This document shows positions 7,467 to 12,649 of a stretch of 12,649 nucleotides of DNA, piece by piece. This DNA comes from Gammaproteobacteria bacterium (GTDB lineage Bacteria > Pseudomonadota > Gammaproteobacteria > Chromatiales > Chromatiaceae). The position numbers and the translations under genes were made by a program. The first letter of the stretch is position 1. The number at the start of each line of letters is the position of its first letter. The stretch is taken from positions 1 to 12,649 of the forward strand of contig JABDQZ010000122.1 in NCBI GenBank assembly GCA_013041975.1. Reading direction: 5' to 3'. The notes beneath the pieces are model-generated. The model was not told where the DNA came from. It was given only the letters and a program-made list of their open reading frames with translations, and ran no database searches.

Positions 7467-8240
7467 TCACAGGTAACTGTATATAAATCGCAAGATAAGA
7501 ATCCCCGACATTAACCAGAGCACTGCCCGTAACACCTTCAGATAGCGTGTTTCATCAAATTTCTTTCTGATTTTAGTGCCAATCATCAGGGCAATTACAG
7601 CGACTGGTACCAGCCATAGGGAATCCAGAAGAAAACCAGCAATGCCCTGTATTTGCTGAAAAAACACCAGGCTCTGGGTAATCTTCCCGGTAAAAAAGTT
7701 TAAATTGAAAATCAGAATCATTGCTGCTCCGGCAAGGCGGATCTCCATAAAAAGAATGATCAGCACCGGTAACATGACATTCACCGTGCCTGCCATGAAG
7801 CCTGCCATTAAACCAAACGTCACATAGGCAGGTAACGGGTATTTTCGTATCCAGTCGAAATTGACTTTCTTGAAATAATTCTGGTTAAGATAAAGCAAGG
7901 TTGCCAGTGCCAGTAACAGCAGAAATGGCCTGGGATCGAGATTGACCAAAAGCAAGGTACCGAGTAGCGTTCCAAGCAGCGTAAAAGGGATAATAATCAG
8001 GTGCTGACGGACTTCCTTGAGTTGTTTCATGCCAGTCTGACTGACAATAGATATATTTACTGCCATGGTTGGCAACAAGGTAATCAACATGGCTGTCAGT
8101 ACATCGGTGAACAGAGCCAGCAAAGGAGTCGCTACCATGGGAAAACCGAGACCGAAGGCACCATGAACCAGTCCAGCAACCAGGATCGCCGGTATTGCCA
8201 TGTAGATCAGTTCATTGCTTAAAGGCATTAATTCCGTCAC
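7467..8240 (-). CDS. TSUP-family membrane permease (TauE/SafE-like)
   Basis: This 257-residue polytopic inner-membrane protein has about eight hydrophobic segments and the two half-repeats of the TSUP (sulfite exporter TauE/SafE) family. The first contains HGAFGLGFPMVATPLLAL (26-43) and the second GFMAGTVNVMLPVLIIL. Family members move organosulfur anions, sulfite, sulfoacetate or related small anions; the substrate here cannot be inferred. The longest start is GTG at 8240; an ATG four codons in (8228) has a GGA 5 bases upstream and may be the true start, giving 253 residues. The length is normal for the family. It is divergent from the tautomerase gene, with only about 50 bases between them, so the two may share a control region. 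It is convergent with the kinase at 4915. Confidence 0.88.
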   Translation of the reverse strand: MTELMPLSNELIYMAIPAILVAGLVHGAFGLGFPMVATPLLALFTDVLTAMLITLLPTMAVNISIVSQTGMKQLKEVRQHLIIIPFTLLGTLLGTLLLVNLDPRPFLLLLALATLLYLNQNYFKKVNFDWIRKYPLPAYVTFGLMAGFMAGTVNVMLPVLIILFMEIRLAGAAMILIFNLNFFTGKITQSLVFFQQIQGIAGFLLDSLWLVPVAVIALMIGTKIRKKFDETRYLKVLRAVLWLMSGILILRFIYSYL

Positions 8241-8246
8241 TATACT
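8241..8246 (+). promoter_or_regulatory. Candidate -10 box (TATACT) ahead of the tautomerase operon
   Basis: TATACT matches five of six sigma70 -10 positions and lies 42 bases upstream of the tautomerase ATG, in the short divergent gap. The best upstream partner, TTGCTT (8215-8220), sits inside the permease 5' end with a long 20-base spacer, so the promoter is only tentative. AAGGA at 8274-8278 serves as the ribosome binding site. Confidence 0.25.
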
Positions 8247-8288
8247 TTGATCTCGGTGTTGGAGTGGGAGATAAAGGAAACATAGCAG

Positions 8289-8492
8289 ATGCCATACGTA
8301 AATATCAAAATTACCAAAGAAGCAGTGACCCCTGAAAAGAAGGCGGAACTGATCAAAGGTGTCACCGAACTGTTACAGAATGTCATGGGAAAAAACCCGC
8401 AAACCACTGTTGTAGTTATCGATGAGGTTGATACCGATAACTGGGGTATCGCCGGCAAAACGATCACTGAACGCCGTAAGAAAGGCCTATAA
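8289..8492 (+). CDS. 4-oxalocrotonate tautomerase-family protein
   Basis: This 67-residue protein has the start MPYVNIKI, so Pro is exposed as residue 1 after Met removal, and that Pro is the catalytic base of the tautomerase superfamily. The 4-OT-like beta-alpha-beta pattern continues through VTPEKKAELIKGVTELL, VVVIDEV and NWGIAGK. Size and fold suit a small oligomeric tautomerase. Aligned to Pseudomonas putida 4-OT (from memory), Arg11 falls at Ala11/Val12 and Arg39 falls in the TTVVVI stretch, so both substrate-binding arginines are absent; Trp51 takes the place of Phe50. True 4-oxalocrotonate activity is therefore doubtful. AAGGA (8274-8278) is the ribosome binding site. The gene is 18 bases ahead of mtaD and probably shares its transcript. 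No aromatic meta-cleavage genes are nearby. Confidence 0.9.
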   Translation: MPYVNIKITKEAVTPEKKAELIKGVTELLQNVMGKNPQTTVVVIDEVDTDNWGIAGKTITERRKKGL

Positions 8493-8510
8493 AATACGGG
8501 GAATAACAAC

Positions 8511-9836
8511 ATGCCACAGGCAGTCAACACCATCATCAACGCACGCTGGATTATTCCTGTGTCAGATCAGGATAAAACTGATTACCTTTACCAGCATTCC
8601 CTGGTCATTCAGCAGGGACGTATTGAAGCCGTGTTACCGACTGAAACTGTAAGCGGACAATACACCGCTGAAGAGACCATCGAGCTGACCGAACATGCCC
8701 TGATGCCCGGAATGATCAACACACATACTCATGCATCCATGTCATTGTTCCGCGGCCTGGCAGACGATTTGCCATTGATGGACTGGCTGAATAATCATAT
8801 CTGGCCTGCCGAGGCAAAATGGGTCAATGAGGAATTTGTCAGGGATGGTACCCGTCTGGCTATCGCTGAAATGATCAAAAGTGGCACGACCTGTTTCAAC
8901 GACATGTACTTTTTTCCTGACATTACGGCACAGGTATCAGCCTCAAGCAACATACGTGCAACAGTGGGCATGATTGTCATTGATTTTCCTTCAAACTGGG
9001 CCGCAGATCAGAACGATTATTTTAACAAGGGCTTACAGGTTCATGATCAGTACAAGGATCATCCACTGATAAAGGCAGCTTTTGCCCCACATGCCCCCTA
9101 CTCGGTTTCTGATGAACCTTTGCAACGTATTCAGATGTTGGCAAATGAACTGGATGTAGCAATACACATGCATGTGCATGAAACTGTAGATGAAATCAAC
9201 ATGGGTATTGAAAACCATCATTGCCGACCGATTGAACGACTCAACAGACTGGGGCTACTCTCTCCTTCACTGATGGCAGTTCATATGACCCAGTTGACCG
9301 AGGACGAAATACAGTTGATCTCGGATACTGGCACACAGGTTGTGCATTGCCCTCAATCCAATCTGAAACTGGCTTCAGGGTTCTGTCCGGTACAAAAGCT
9401 TGTTGAAAACAACATCAATGTCGCACTCGGCAGCGACAGTGCCGCCAGTAACAACAATCTGGACATGCTCAACGAAATGCAGACCGCGGCTTTGTTAGCT
9501 AAAGGCGTATCAGGCAATGCCGAAGCAGTACCCGCCCTGCAAGCACTGAAAATGGCTACCATCAACGGTGCAAAAGCACTGGGGATTGATAGTGAAACAG
9601 GATCACTGGAAGCAGGAAAATCTGCTGATATCACTGCCATCGACATGAACAGGTCCGGAACCGAACCAGTATACAACCCGATATCGCAAATCGTTTATGC
9701 CAGCCAGTCTGCCGATGTGAGTGATGTGTGGATTGCTGGCAAACAGGTACTGAAAAATCGCCAGTTAACCCTGATGGATGAGAAAGATATCATCGAGAAA
9801 GCCAGAAACTGGCAAACACGAATCCTTACAGGCTGA
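8511..9836 (+). CDS. mtaD: 5-methylthioadenosine/S-adenosylhomocysteine deaminase (TRZ/ATZ family)
   Basis: This 441-residue cytosolic amidohydrolase is predicted to deaminate 5'-methylthioadenosine and/or S-adenosylhomocysteine to the inosine derivatives, feeding purine and methionine salvage. The metal site is intact: HTH (His72, His74) in NTHTHASMSLFRGLADDLPL, His221 with Glu224 in HMHVHE, His258 in AVHMT, and Asp309 in LGSDSAASNN. HCPQSNLKL (279-287) is the usual family stretch. GGGGA at 8498-8502 gives a good ribosome binding site for the ATG. The related Pseudomonas aeruginosa enzyme PA3170, in the same position before ubiG, is known as a methylthioadenosine deaminase. The TRZ/ATZ family also contains guanine, triazine and other deaminases, so substrate is an inference from motif and context. 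Confidence 0.88.
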   Translation: MPQAVNTIINARWIIPVSDQDKTDYLYQHSLVIQQGRIEAVLPTETVSGQYTAEETIELTEHALMPGMINTHTHASMSLFRGLADDLPLMDWLNNHIWPAEAKWVNEEFVRDGTRLAIAEMIKSGTTCFNDMYFFPDITAQVSASSNIRATVGMIVIDFPSNWAADQNDYFNKGLQVHDQYKDHPLIKAAFAPHAPYSVSDEPLQRIQMLANELDVAIHMHVHETVDEINMGIENHHCRPIERLNRLGLLSPSLMAVHMTQLTEDEIQLISDTGTQVVHCPQSNLKLASGFCPVQKLVENNINVALGSDSAASNNNLDMLNEMQTAALLAKGVSGNAEAVPALQALKMATINGAKALGIDSETGSLEAGKSADITAIDMNRSGTEPVYNPISQIVYASQSADVSDVWIAGKQVLKNRQLTLMDEKDIIEKARNWQTRILTG

Positions 9837-9864
9837 TTGACTCCCCCTCTGGAGCGGGCATAAT
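9837..9864 (+). promoter_or_regulatory. Candidate sigma70 promoter directly before ubiG
   Basis: TTGACT (9837-9842) immediately follows the mtaD stop and is separated by 16 bases from CATAAT (9859-9864); each hexamer matches five of six consensus positions. Transcription would start near 9871, leaving only about four bases before the ubiG ATG at 9875. The ubiG gene has no clear Shine-Dalgarno sequence, so a near-leaderless message is possible. Confidence 0.35.
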
Positions 9865-9874
9865 TGCTGCTATT

Positions 9875-10594
9875 ATGAATGACAACGCAACCATCAATGT
9901 TGACCACTCAGAGGTCAACAAATTTGAGGCCCTGGCTGCCCGCTGGTGGGATCCCAACAGTGAATTTCGGCCGCTGCATGAAATCAACCCGTTAAGGCTA
10001 GAATACATTGACTCGATTGCCGGCCTCGCCGGAAAAAAAGTACTTGATGTCGGCTGTGGCGGGGGCATTTTGTCTGAATCCATGGCAGCTAAAGGTGCCG
10101 CAGTTACTGGCATCGACCTGGGTGAAACCAATCTGTCGGTAGCTAAACTGCACCTGCTGGAATCCGGAGAAAAAGTCGATTACCGCCAGGTTCCTGTGGA
10201 ACAACTGGCGGAAGAAGAAGCCGGTCAATACGATATCGTCACCTGCCTGGAAATGCTTGAGCATGTGCCAGATCCTGCTTCGATCGTTAACGCCTGCTCA
10301 CGACTGGTAAAGCCTGAAGGTCATGTGTTCTTTTCCACATTAAACCGTAATCCCAAGTCGTATTTATTTGCCATCATCGGTGCTGAATATGTGTTGCGGA
10401 TATTGCCTAAGGGTACGCATGATTTTGAAAAATTCATCAAACCATCCGAGCTGGATGGCTGGATACGTGAAGCGGGATTGAGTAGCAAGGATATCACCGG
10501 GCTGGTTTACAATCCGTTAACACGGGTGTATCGCCTGAATCCCAATGATGTGGATGTCAATTACATGGTTCACACCCGCAAGAACTACACCTGA
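9875..10594 (+). CDS. ubiG: Ubiquinone biosynthesis O-methyltransferase UbiG
   Basis: This 239-residue SAM-dependent methyltransferase carries out both O-methylations of ubiquinone synthesis. The N-terminus has the UbiG signature KFEALAARWWDPNSEFRPLH (16-35), with NPLRLEYI following. SAM motif I is DVGCGGG (58-64), the acidic end of strand 2 is TGIDLG (78-83), and EMLEHVPDP (126-134) is motif II. FAIIGAEYVLRILPKGTHD (165-183), followed by FEKFIKP, is the UbiG/Coq3 insert linked to membrane association. Length is standard. It lies 38 bases after mtaD and 9 bases before the phosphatase gene, so it is part of the same compact block. The family assignment is firm. Confidence 0.97.
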   Translation: MNDNATINVDHSEVNKFEALAARWWDPNSEFRPLHEINPLRLEYIDSIAGLAGKKVLDVGCGGGILSESMAAKGAAVTGIDLGETNLSVAKLHLLESGEKVDYRQVPVEQLAEEEAGQYDIVTCLEMLEHVPDPASIVNACSRLVKPEGHVFFSTLNRNPKSYLFAIIGAEYVLRILPKGTHDFEKFIKPSELDGWIREAGLSSKDITGLVYNPLTRVYRLNPNDVDVNYMVHTRKNYT

Positions 10595-10603
10595 CAATTT
10601 AGC

Positions 10604-11275
10604 ATGTCTGAAAAAAACGCAGCCGTTCTGTTCGATCTGGATGGTACGCTTGTAGACACAGCCCCAGATCTGGCCAATGCACTGAATGTGACGCTAAAAC
10701 ATTTCGGGCGTGACCCACTGCCTTTTGAACGCATTCGCCCAGAGGTGTCGCATGGAGGAATTGCTCTGATCAGGCTGGGTTTTGAAATTGAACCTGACGA
10801 TAAAGCCTTCGAGGACTACCGTCAGTTTTTGCTCGACTATTACCAGGACAATCTGTCAGTTGATTCCAGATTATTCGAGGGCATGGATGTATTACTTGAA
10901 AAACTTGAATCCAATGGCATTCCGTGGGGTGTGGTAACAAACAAGCCCTCCTGGCTGACCGACCCGCTGATGCAACAAATGGGGATGGATAAACGTGCCG
11001 CCTGTATTGTCAGTGGTGATACCTGTGACAATAAAAAACCACATCCCGAACCGATACATCATGCCTGTCAACTCGCTGGCGTCAGTGCTGAACATTGCTG
11101 GTATATTGGCGATGCCGAACGCGATATCGAGGCCGGAAATGCCGCTGGCTGTACCACCGTTACCGCATTGTTTGGTTATATCGACGATGACGACCAACCC
11201 GAAAACTGGCACGCCGACCACATCATCAGTCACCCATCTGAAATGATGGACTTGCTGACAAACCCACAAAACTGA
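10604..11275 (+). CDS. gph: HAD phosphatase, Gph/MupP family
   Basis: This 223-residue HAD-superfamily phosphatase has motif I DLDGTLVDT (Asp11 nucleophile, Asp13), motif II VTNKP (Thr112), motif III KKPHPEP (Lys145) and motif IV IGDAERD (Asp170, Asp174), with a helical cap after motif I. It would usually be named phosphoglycolate phosphatase, which removes 2-phosphoglycolate made during DNA repair or oxygenation. The position directly after ubiG and ahead of a YciK-type gene matches Pseudomonas mupP, an N-acetylmuramic acid 6-phosphate phosphatase of cell-wall recycling, so that function is an equal or better candidate. Sequence alone does not separate the two. Its TGA overlaps the next ATG by one base, so translation is probably coupled. 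Confidence 0.9.
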   Translation: MSEKNAAVLFDLDGTLVDTAPDLANALNVTLKHFGRDPLPFERIRPEVSHGGIALIRLGFEIEPDDKAFEDYRQFLLDYYQDNLSVDSRLFEGMDVLLEKLESNGIPWGVVTNKPSWLTDPLMQQMGMDKRAACIVSGDTCDNKKPHPEPIHHACQLAGVSAEHCWYIGDAERDIEAGNAAGCTTVTALFGYIDDDDQPENWHADHIISHPSEMMDLLTNPQN

Positions 11276-12057
11276 TGCAGGCCATCACTTTTCCGAATGC
11301 TGCCACAACGTTGGGCTCATCCGCCTATTATGTCAGCCGTTTTAGTCCTGTAGACATCAGGGATAATCTGGCAGTGCTGTTCTTGTGGAAACAGGAACTG
11401 CTTGAACTGTATGCACTGAGCGATCCTGGTGTCGCACGCATGAAACTGCAATGGTGGCAGGAACAGATATTTTTACCTGTCGATAATCCATCCGCACATG
11501 CATTGGCTCACAATCTGTTCCAGCTCATTCAGCAGGATACTACGTTGAGCGAATCAGTAAAAACAATGATTAAGGAGACCGACCGCCATCTACATCGTCA
11601 GCCGTATCGGGATATTGATGAATTCCGGCAAGGATGCGAAAACTTTGGTGGCAGTTTTGCCCGCTTGATAAATACCGTTTCCTCTTGTCGTACTGAAACT
11701 AGAGATCTTGTTGTAGGCTCATACGCCATAGCAGCTGAATGGTTACAGCTGATGGGACAGCATATTCGCTACAATATCCGCCTGATCCCTCAAACAATGC
11801 TCGATATCAACGCCATTCGCTTTGAAGAGTTGCTTTATGAAAACAAACAGCAACAAACCAGGGAAATACTGAAACAGCTTTACATGGAGATCGAGAATAA
11901 AAGCACGCTTCCAGCCCCGAAGCGTTCTTCATCGCCACTCTATAAATATTACCGGCTTAGAAAAAAAATGATGGATCTTCTTTTAGCTGAGGATTTCGAC
12001 GTGCTTGATCAGAAAATCAGTCTGACACCGATTCGCAAGCTGTGGTTTGCTCTGTAA
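11275..12057 (+). CDS. Squalene/phytoene synthase-like protein, NDUFAF6 type, likely non-catalytic
   Basis: This 260-residue protein has the squalene/phytoene synthase fold signature but without its catalysis. SSAYYVSRF (15-23) matches the SFYY start of the family. FLWKQELLELYALSDPGVARMKLQWW (36-61) matches the helix that normally carries the first DxxxD, but no such aspartates are present; the SDP...RMKLQWW part closely resembles human NDUFAF6 (a complex I assembly factor), where the motif reads SEKTIGLMRMQFW. CENFGGSFARL (121-131) and AAEWLQLMGQHIRYNIRLIP (153-172) match later family blocks; the second Asp-rich motif is also lost. Condensation of prenyl diphosphates is therefore unlikely. 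The ATG overlaps the phosphatase stop (TGATG), which suggests coupled expression. Placement after ubiG hints at a role around quinones or respiratory assembly; this is inference. Confidence 0.8.
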   Translation: MQAITFPNAATTLGSSAYYVSRFSPVDIRDNLAVLFLWKQELLELYALSDPGVARMKLQWWQEQIFLPVDNPSAHALAHNLFQLIQQDTTLSESVKTMIKETDRHLHRQPYRDIDEFRQGCENFGGSFARLINTVSSCRTETRDLVVGSYAIAAEWLQLMGQHIRYNIRLIPQTMLDINAIRFEELLYENKQQQTREILKQLYMEIENKSTLPAPKRSSSPLYKYYRLRKKMMDLLLAEDFDVLDQKISLTPIRKLWFAL

Positions 12058-12064
12058 TTCACTG

Positions 12065-12094
12065 TTAAAATTAGCAACATAATCTCTTTATAAT
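12065..12094 (+). promoter_or_regulatory. Candidate promoter for the YciK-like gene
   Basis: A perfect TATAAT -10 box lies at 12089-12094, with TTAAAA (12065-12070, four of six matches) 18 bases upstream. Predicted transcription start is near 12101, giving an 18-base leader with GGAA (12109-12112) six bases before the ATG. The -10 box spans the junction of an 11-bp tandem repeat. Confidence 0.4.
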
Positions 12095-12100
12095 CTCTTT
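12079..12100 (+). repeat. 11-bp tandem duplication (two copies)
   Basis: ATAATCTCTTT is present twice without a gap (12079-12089 and 12090-12100). The junction creates TATAAT, so a slippage duplication may have built or strengthened the promoter of the following gene. Loss or gain of a copy would move the spacing. Confidence 0.7.
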
Positions 12101-12118
12101 ATTGCCCCGGAATATTCA

Positions 12119-12649
12119 ATGCAAGACTACCAGGCACCCGCTGATCTTCTCAAAGACAAAATCATCCTCGTAACCGGTGCTGGTGAAGGCATCGGACGCA
12201 TGGCATCCATCGAGTACGCAAAACACGGAGCTACTGTCATCCTGCTCGACAAAACATTACCATTCCTGGAAAAGGTCTACGACGAAATCGAAGATGCCGG
12301 TTATCCACAAGCAGCCATCTTTCCAATGGATCTGCAAAAAGCCAATCCGGATGATTATGTGACGCTGGGTGAAACCCTGGAGAAGGAATTCGGCCATCTC
12401 GATGGTATTTTGCATAATGCAGCAGCCTTCAAGTTGCTTAGTCGTATTGATGATTATGATATCGAGACCTGGTTTCAGGTGATGCAAATCAACCTCAATG
12501 CACCTTTCATCATTACCCAGGAATGTCTTCCTTTGTTGAGAAAAGCTGAAAATGCTTCGATTGTTTTTACTTCTGATACGGTTGGCCGCAAAGGCAAGGC
12601 TTATTGGGGAGCCTATGGGGTTTCAAAATTTGGCCTCGAAGGCCTGATG
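12119..12649 (+). CDS. yciK: YciK-like short-chain dehydrogenase/reductase (3' end outside window)
   Basis: The first 177 residues of an SDR-family NAD(P)-dependent oxidoreductase are present, open to the window end. The Rossmann cofactor motif is TGAGEGIG (19-26), followed by DL (71-72), HNAA (99-102), the active-site Asn125 and the catalytic YxxxK pair Tyr166/Lys170 in WGAYGVSKFGLEGLM. FTSDTVGRKG...WGAY matches the YciK subfamily (FTSSSVGRQG...WGAY in E. coli, from memory). The catalytic Ser, expected 13 residues before Tyr166, is Asp153 here, flanked by Ser152 and Thr154. YciK has no well-defined substrate. The position after the ubiG-phosphatase block matches Pseudomonas. It probably has its own promoter in the 61-base gap upstream, besides possible read-through. 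Confidence 0.9.
   Translation, partial: MQDYQAPADLLKDKIILVTGAGEGIGRMASIEYAKHGATVILLDKTLPFLEKVYDEIEDAGYPQAAIFPMDLQKANPDDYVTLGETLEKEFGHLDGILHNAAAFKLLSRIDDYDIETWFQVMQINLNAPFIITQECLPLLRKAENASIVFTSDTVGRKGKAYWGAYGVSKFGLEGLM

Noticed and set aside
7436..7468. GAAAG...CTTTC arms around a CGTT-TGCAT-AACG inner stem as a minus-strand terminator after the permease
   Set aside because: The arms are short and interrupted by long unpaired stretches, one arm overlaps the stop codon, and no T-run follows on the minus strand.
7142..7486. 114-codon + strand frame overlapping the end of the tandem-SBP kinase
   Set aside because: It is out of frame with the conserved HATPase G-boxes and runs on into the intergenic region and permease end; no domain is visible.
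8240..8539. 99-codon minus-strand frame over the tautomerase gene
   Set aside because: It lies opposite a gene with a clear tautomerase product and ribosome binding site; the translated frame has no family resemblance.
9353..9676. 107-codon minus-strand frame inside mtaD
   Set aside because: It is antisense to conserved amidohydrolase motifs and low in complexity (Ser/Ala/Leu-rich), typical of a shadow frame.
10892..11269. 125-codon minus-strand frame over the phosphatase gene
   Set aside because: The + strand carries all four HAD motifs; the antisense product is unrecognisable.
1..12649. tRNA, rRNA, CRISPR array, insertion sequence or phage genes
   Set aside because: I saw no cloverleaf or rRNA-like sequence, no spaced identical repeats, no terminal inverted repeats with a transposase, and no phage proteins on either strand.

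Overview
The window reads as a chromosomal segment of a gammaproteobacterium. The best evidence is the right-hand block: an MTA/SAH-type deaminase, ubiG, a Gph/MupP-type HAD phosphatase and a YciK-type short-chain dehydrogenase follow one another on the + strand, the same order I know from the mtaD-ubiG-mupP-yciK neighbourhood of Pseudomonas. The moderate-to-low GC content and the many membrane sensor proteins suggest a free-living aquatic or marine lineage. I cannot name a genus from sequence alone.

Left half (1-7380), a signalling cluster. A membrane histidine kinase lies on the minus strand (52-1506). A small secreted aromatic/Gln-rich protein diverges from it (1697-1942). A complete PAS-GGDEF-EAL c-di-GMP enzyme lies on the minus strand (2036-4465). 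Directly upstream of that gene is a decayed C-terminal end of a second diguanylate cyclase (4478-4603). A gene-poor AT-rich stretch follows, then a large + strand kinase with two periplasmic solute-binding-protein domains (4915-7380). These proteins look built from shuffled modules. The first kinase and the GGDEF-EAL protein share a related periplasmic helical sensor. The two kinases share nearly the same transmitter, with 27 identical consecutive residues around the phospho-accepting His. No response regulator is visible in the window.

Middle (7467-8492). A TSUP-family (TauE/SafE-like) membrane permease lies on the minus strand. It is divergent from a 67-residue tautomerase-family protein that lacks the two arginines of classical 4-oxalocrotonate tautomerase.

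Right half (8289-12649), a tightly packed + strand housekeeping block. It runs tautomerase, amidohydrolase-family nucleoside deaminase (mtaD), ubiG, gph/mupP, a squalene/phytoene-synthase-fold protein resembling mitochondrial NDUFAF6, and a YciK-like dehydrogenase cut by the window end. Gaps are 0-40 bases, apart from a 61-base gap with a plausible promoter before yciK. The genes join purine/methylthioadenosine salvage, the last methylation steps of ubiquinone synthesis, a small-molecule phosphatase and an apparently non-catalytic prenyl-synthase-like protein. The most open biology is that NDUFAF6-like protein beside ubiG, the modular sensor set on the left, and the Asp in place of the usual catalytic Ser in the YciK-like protein.
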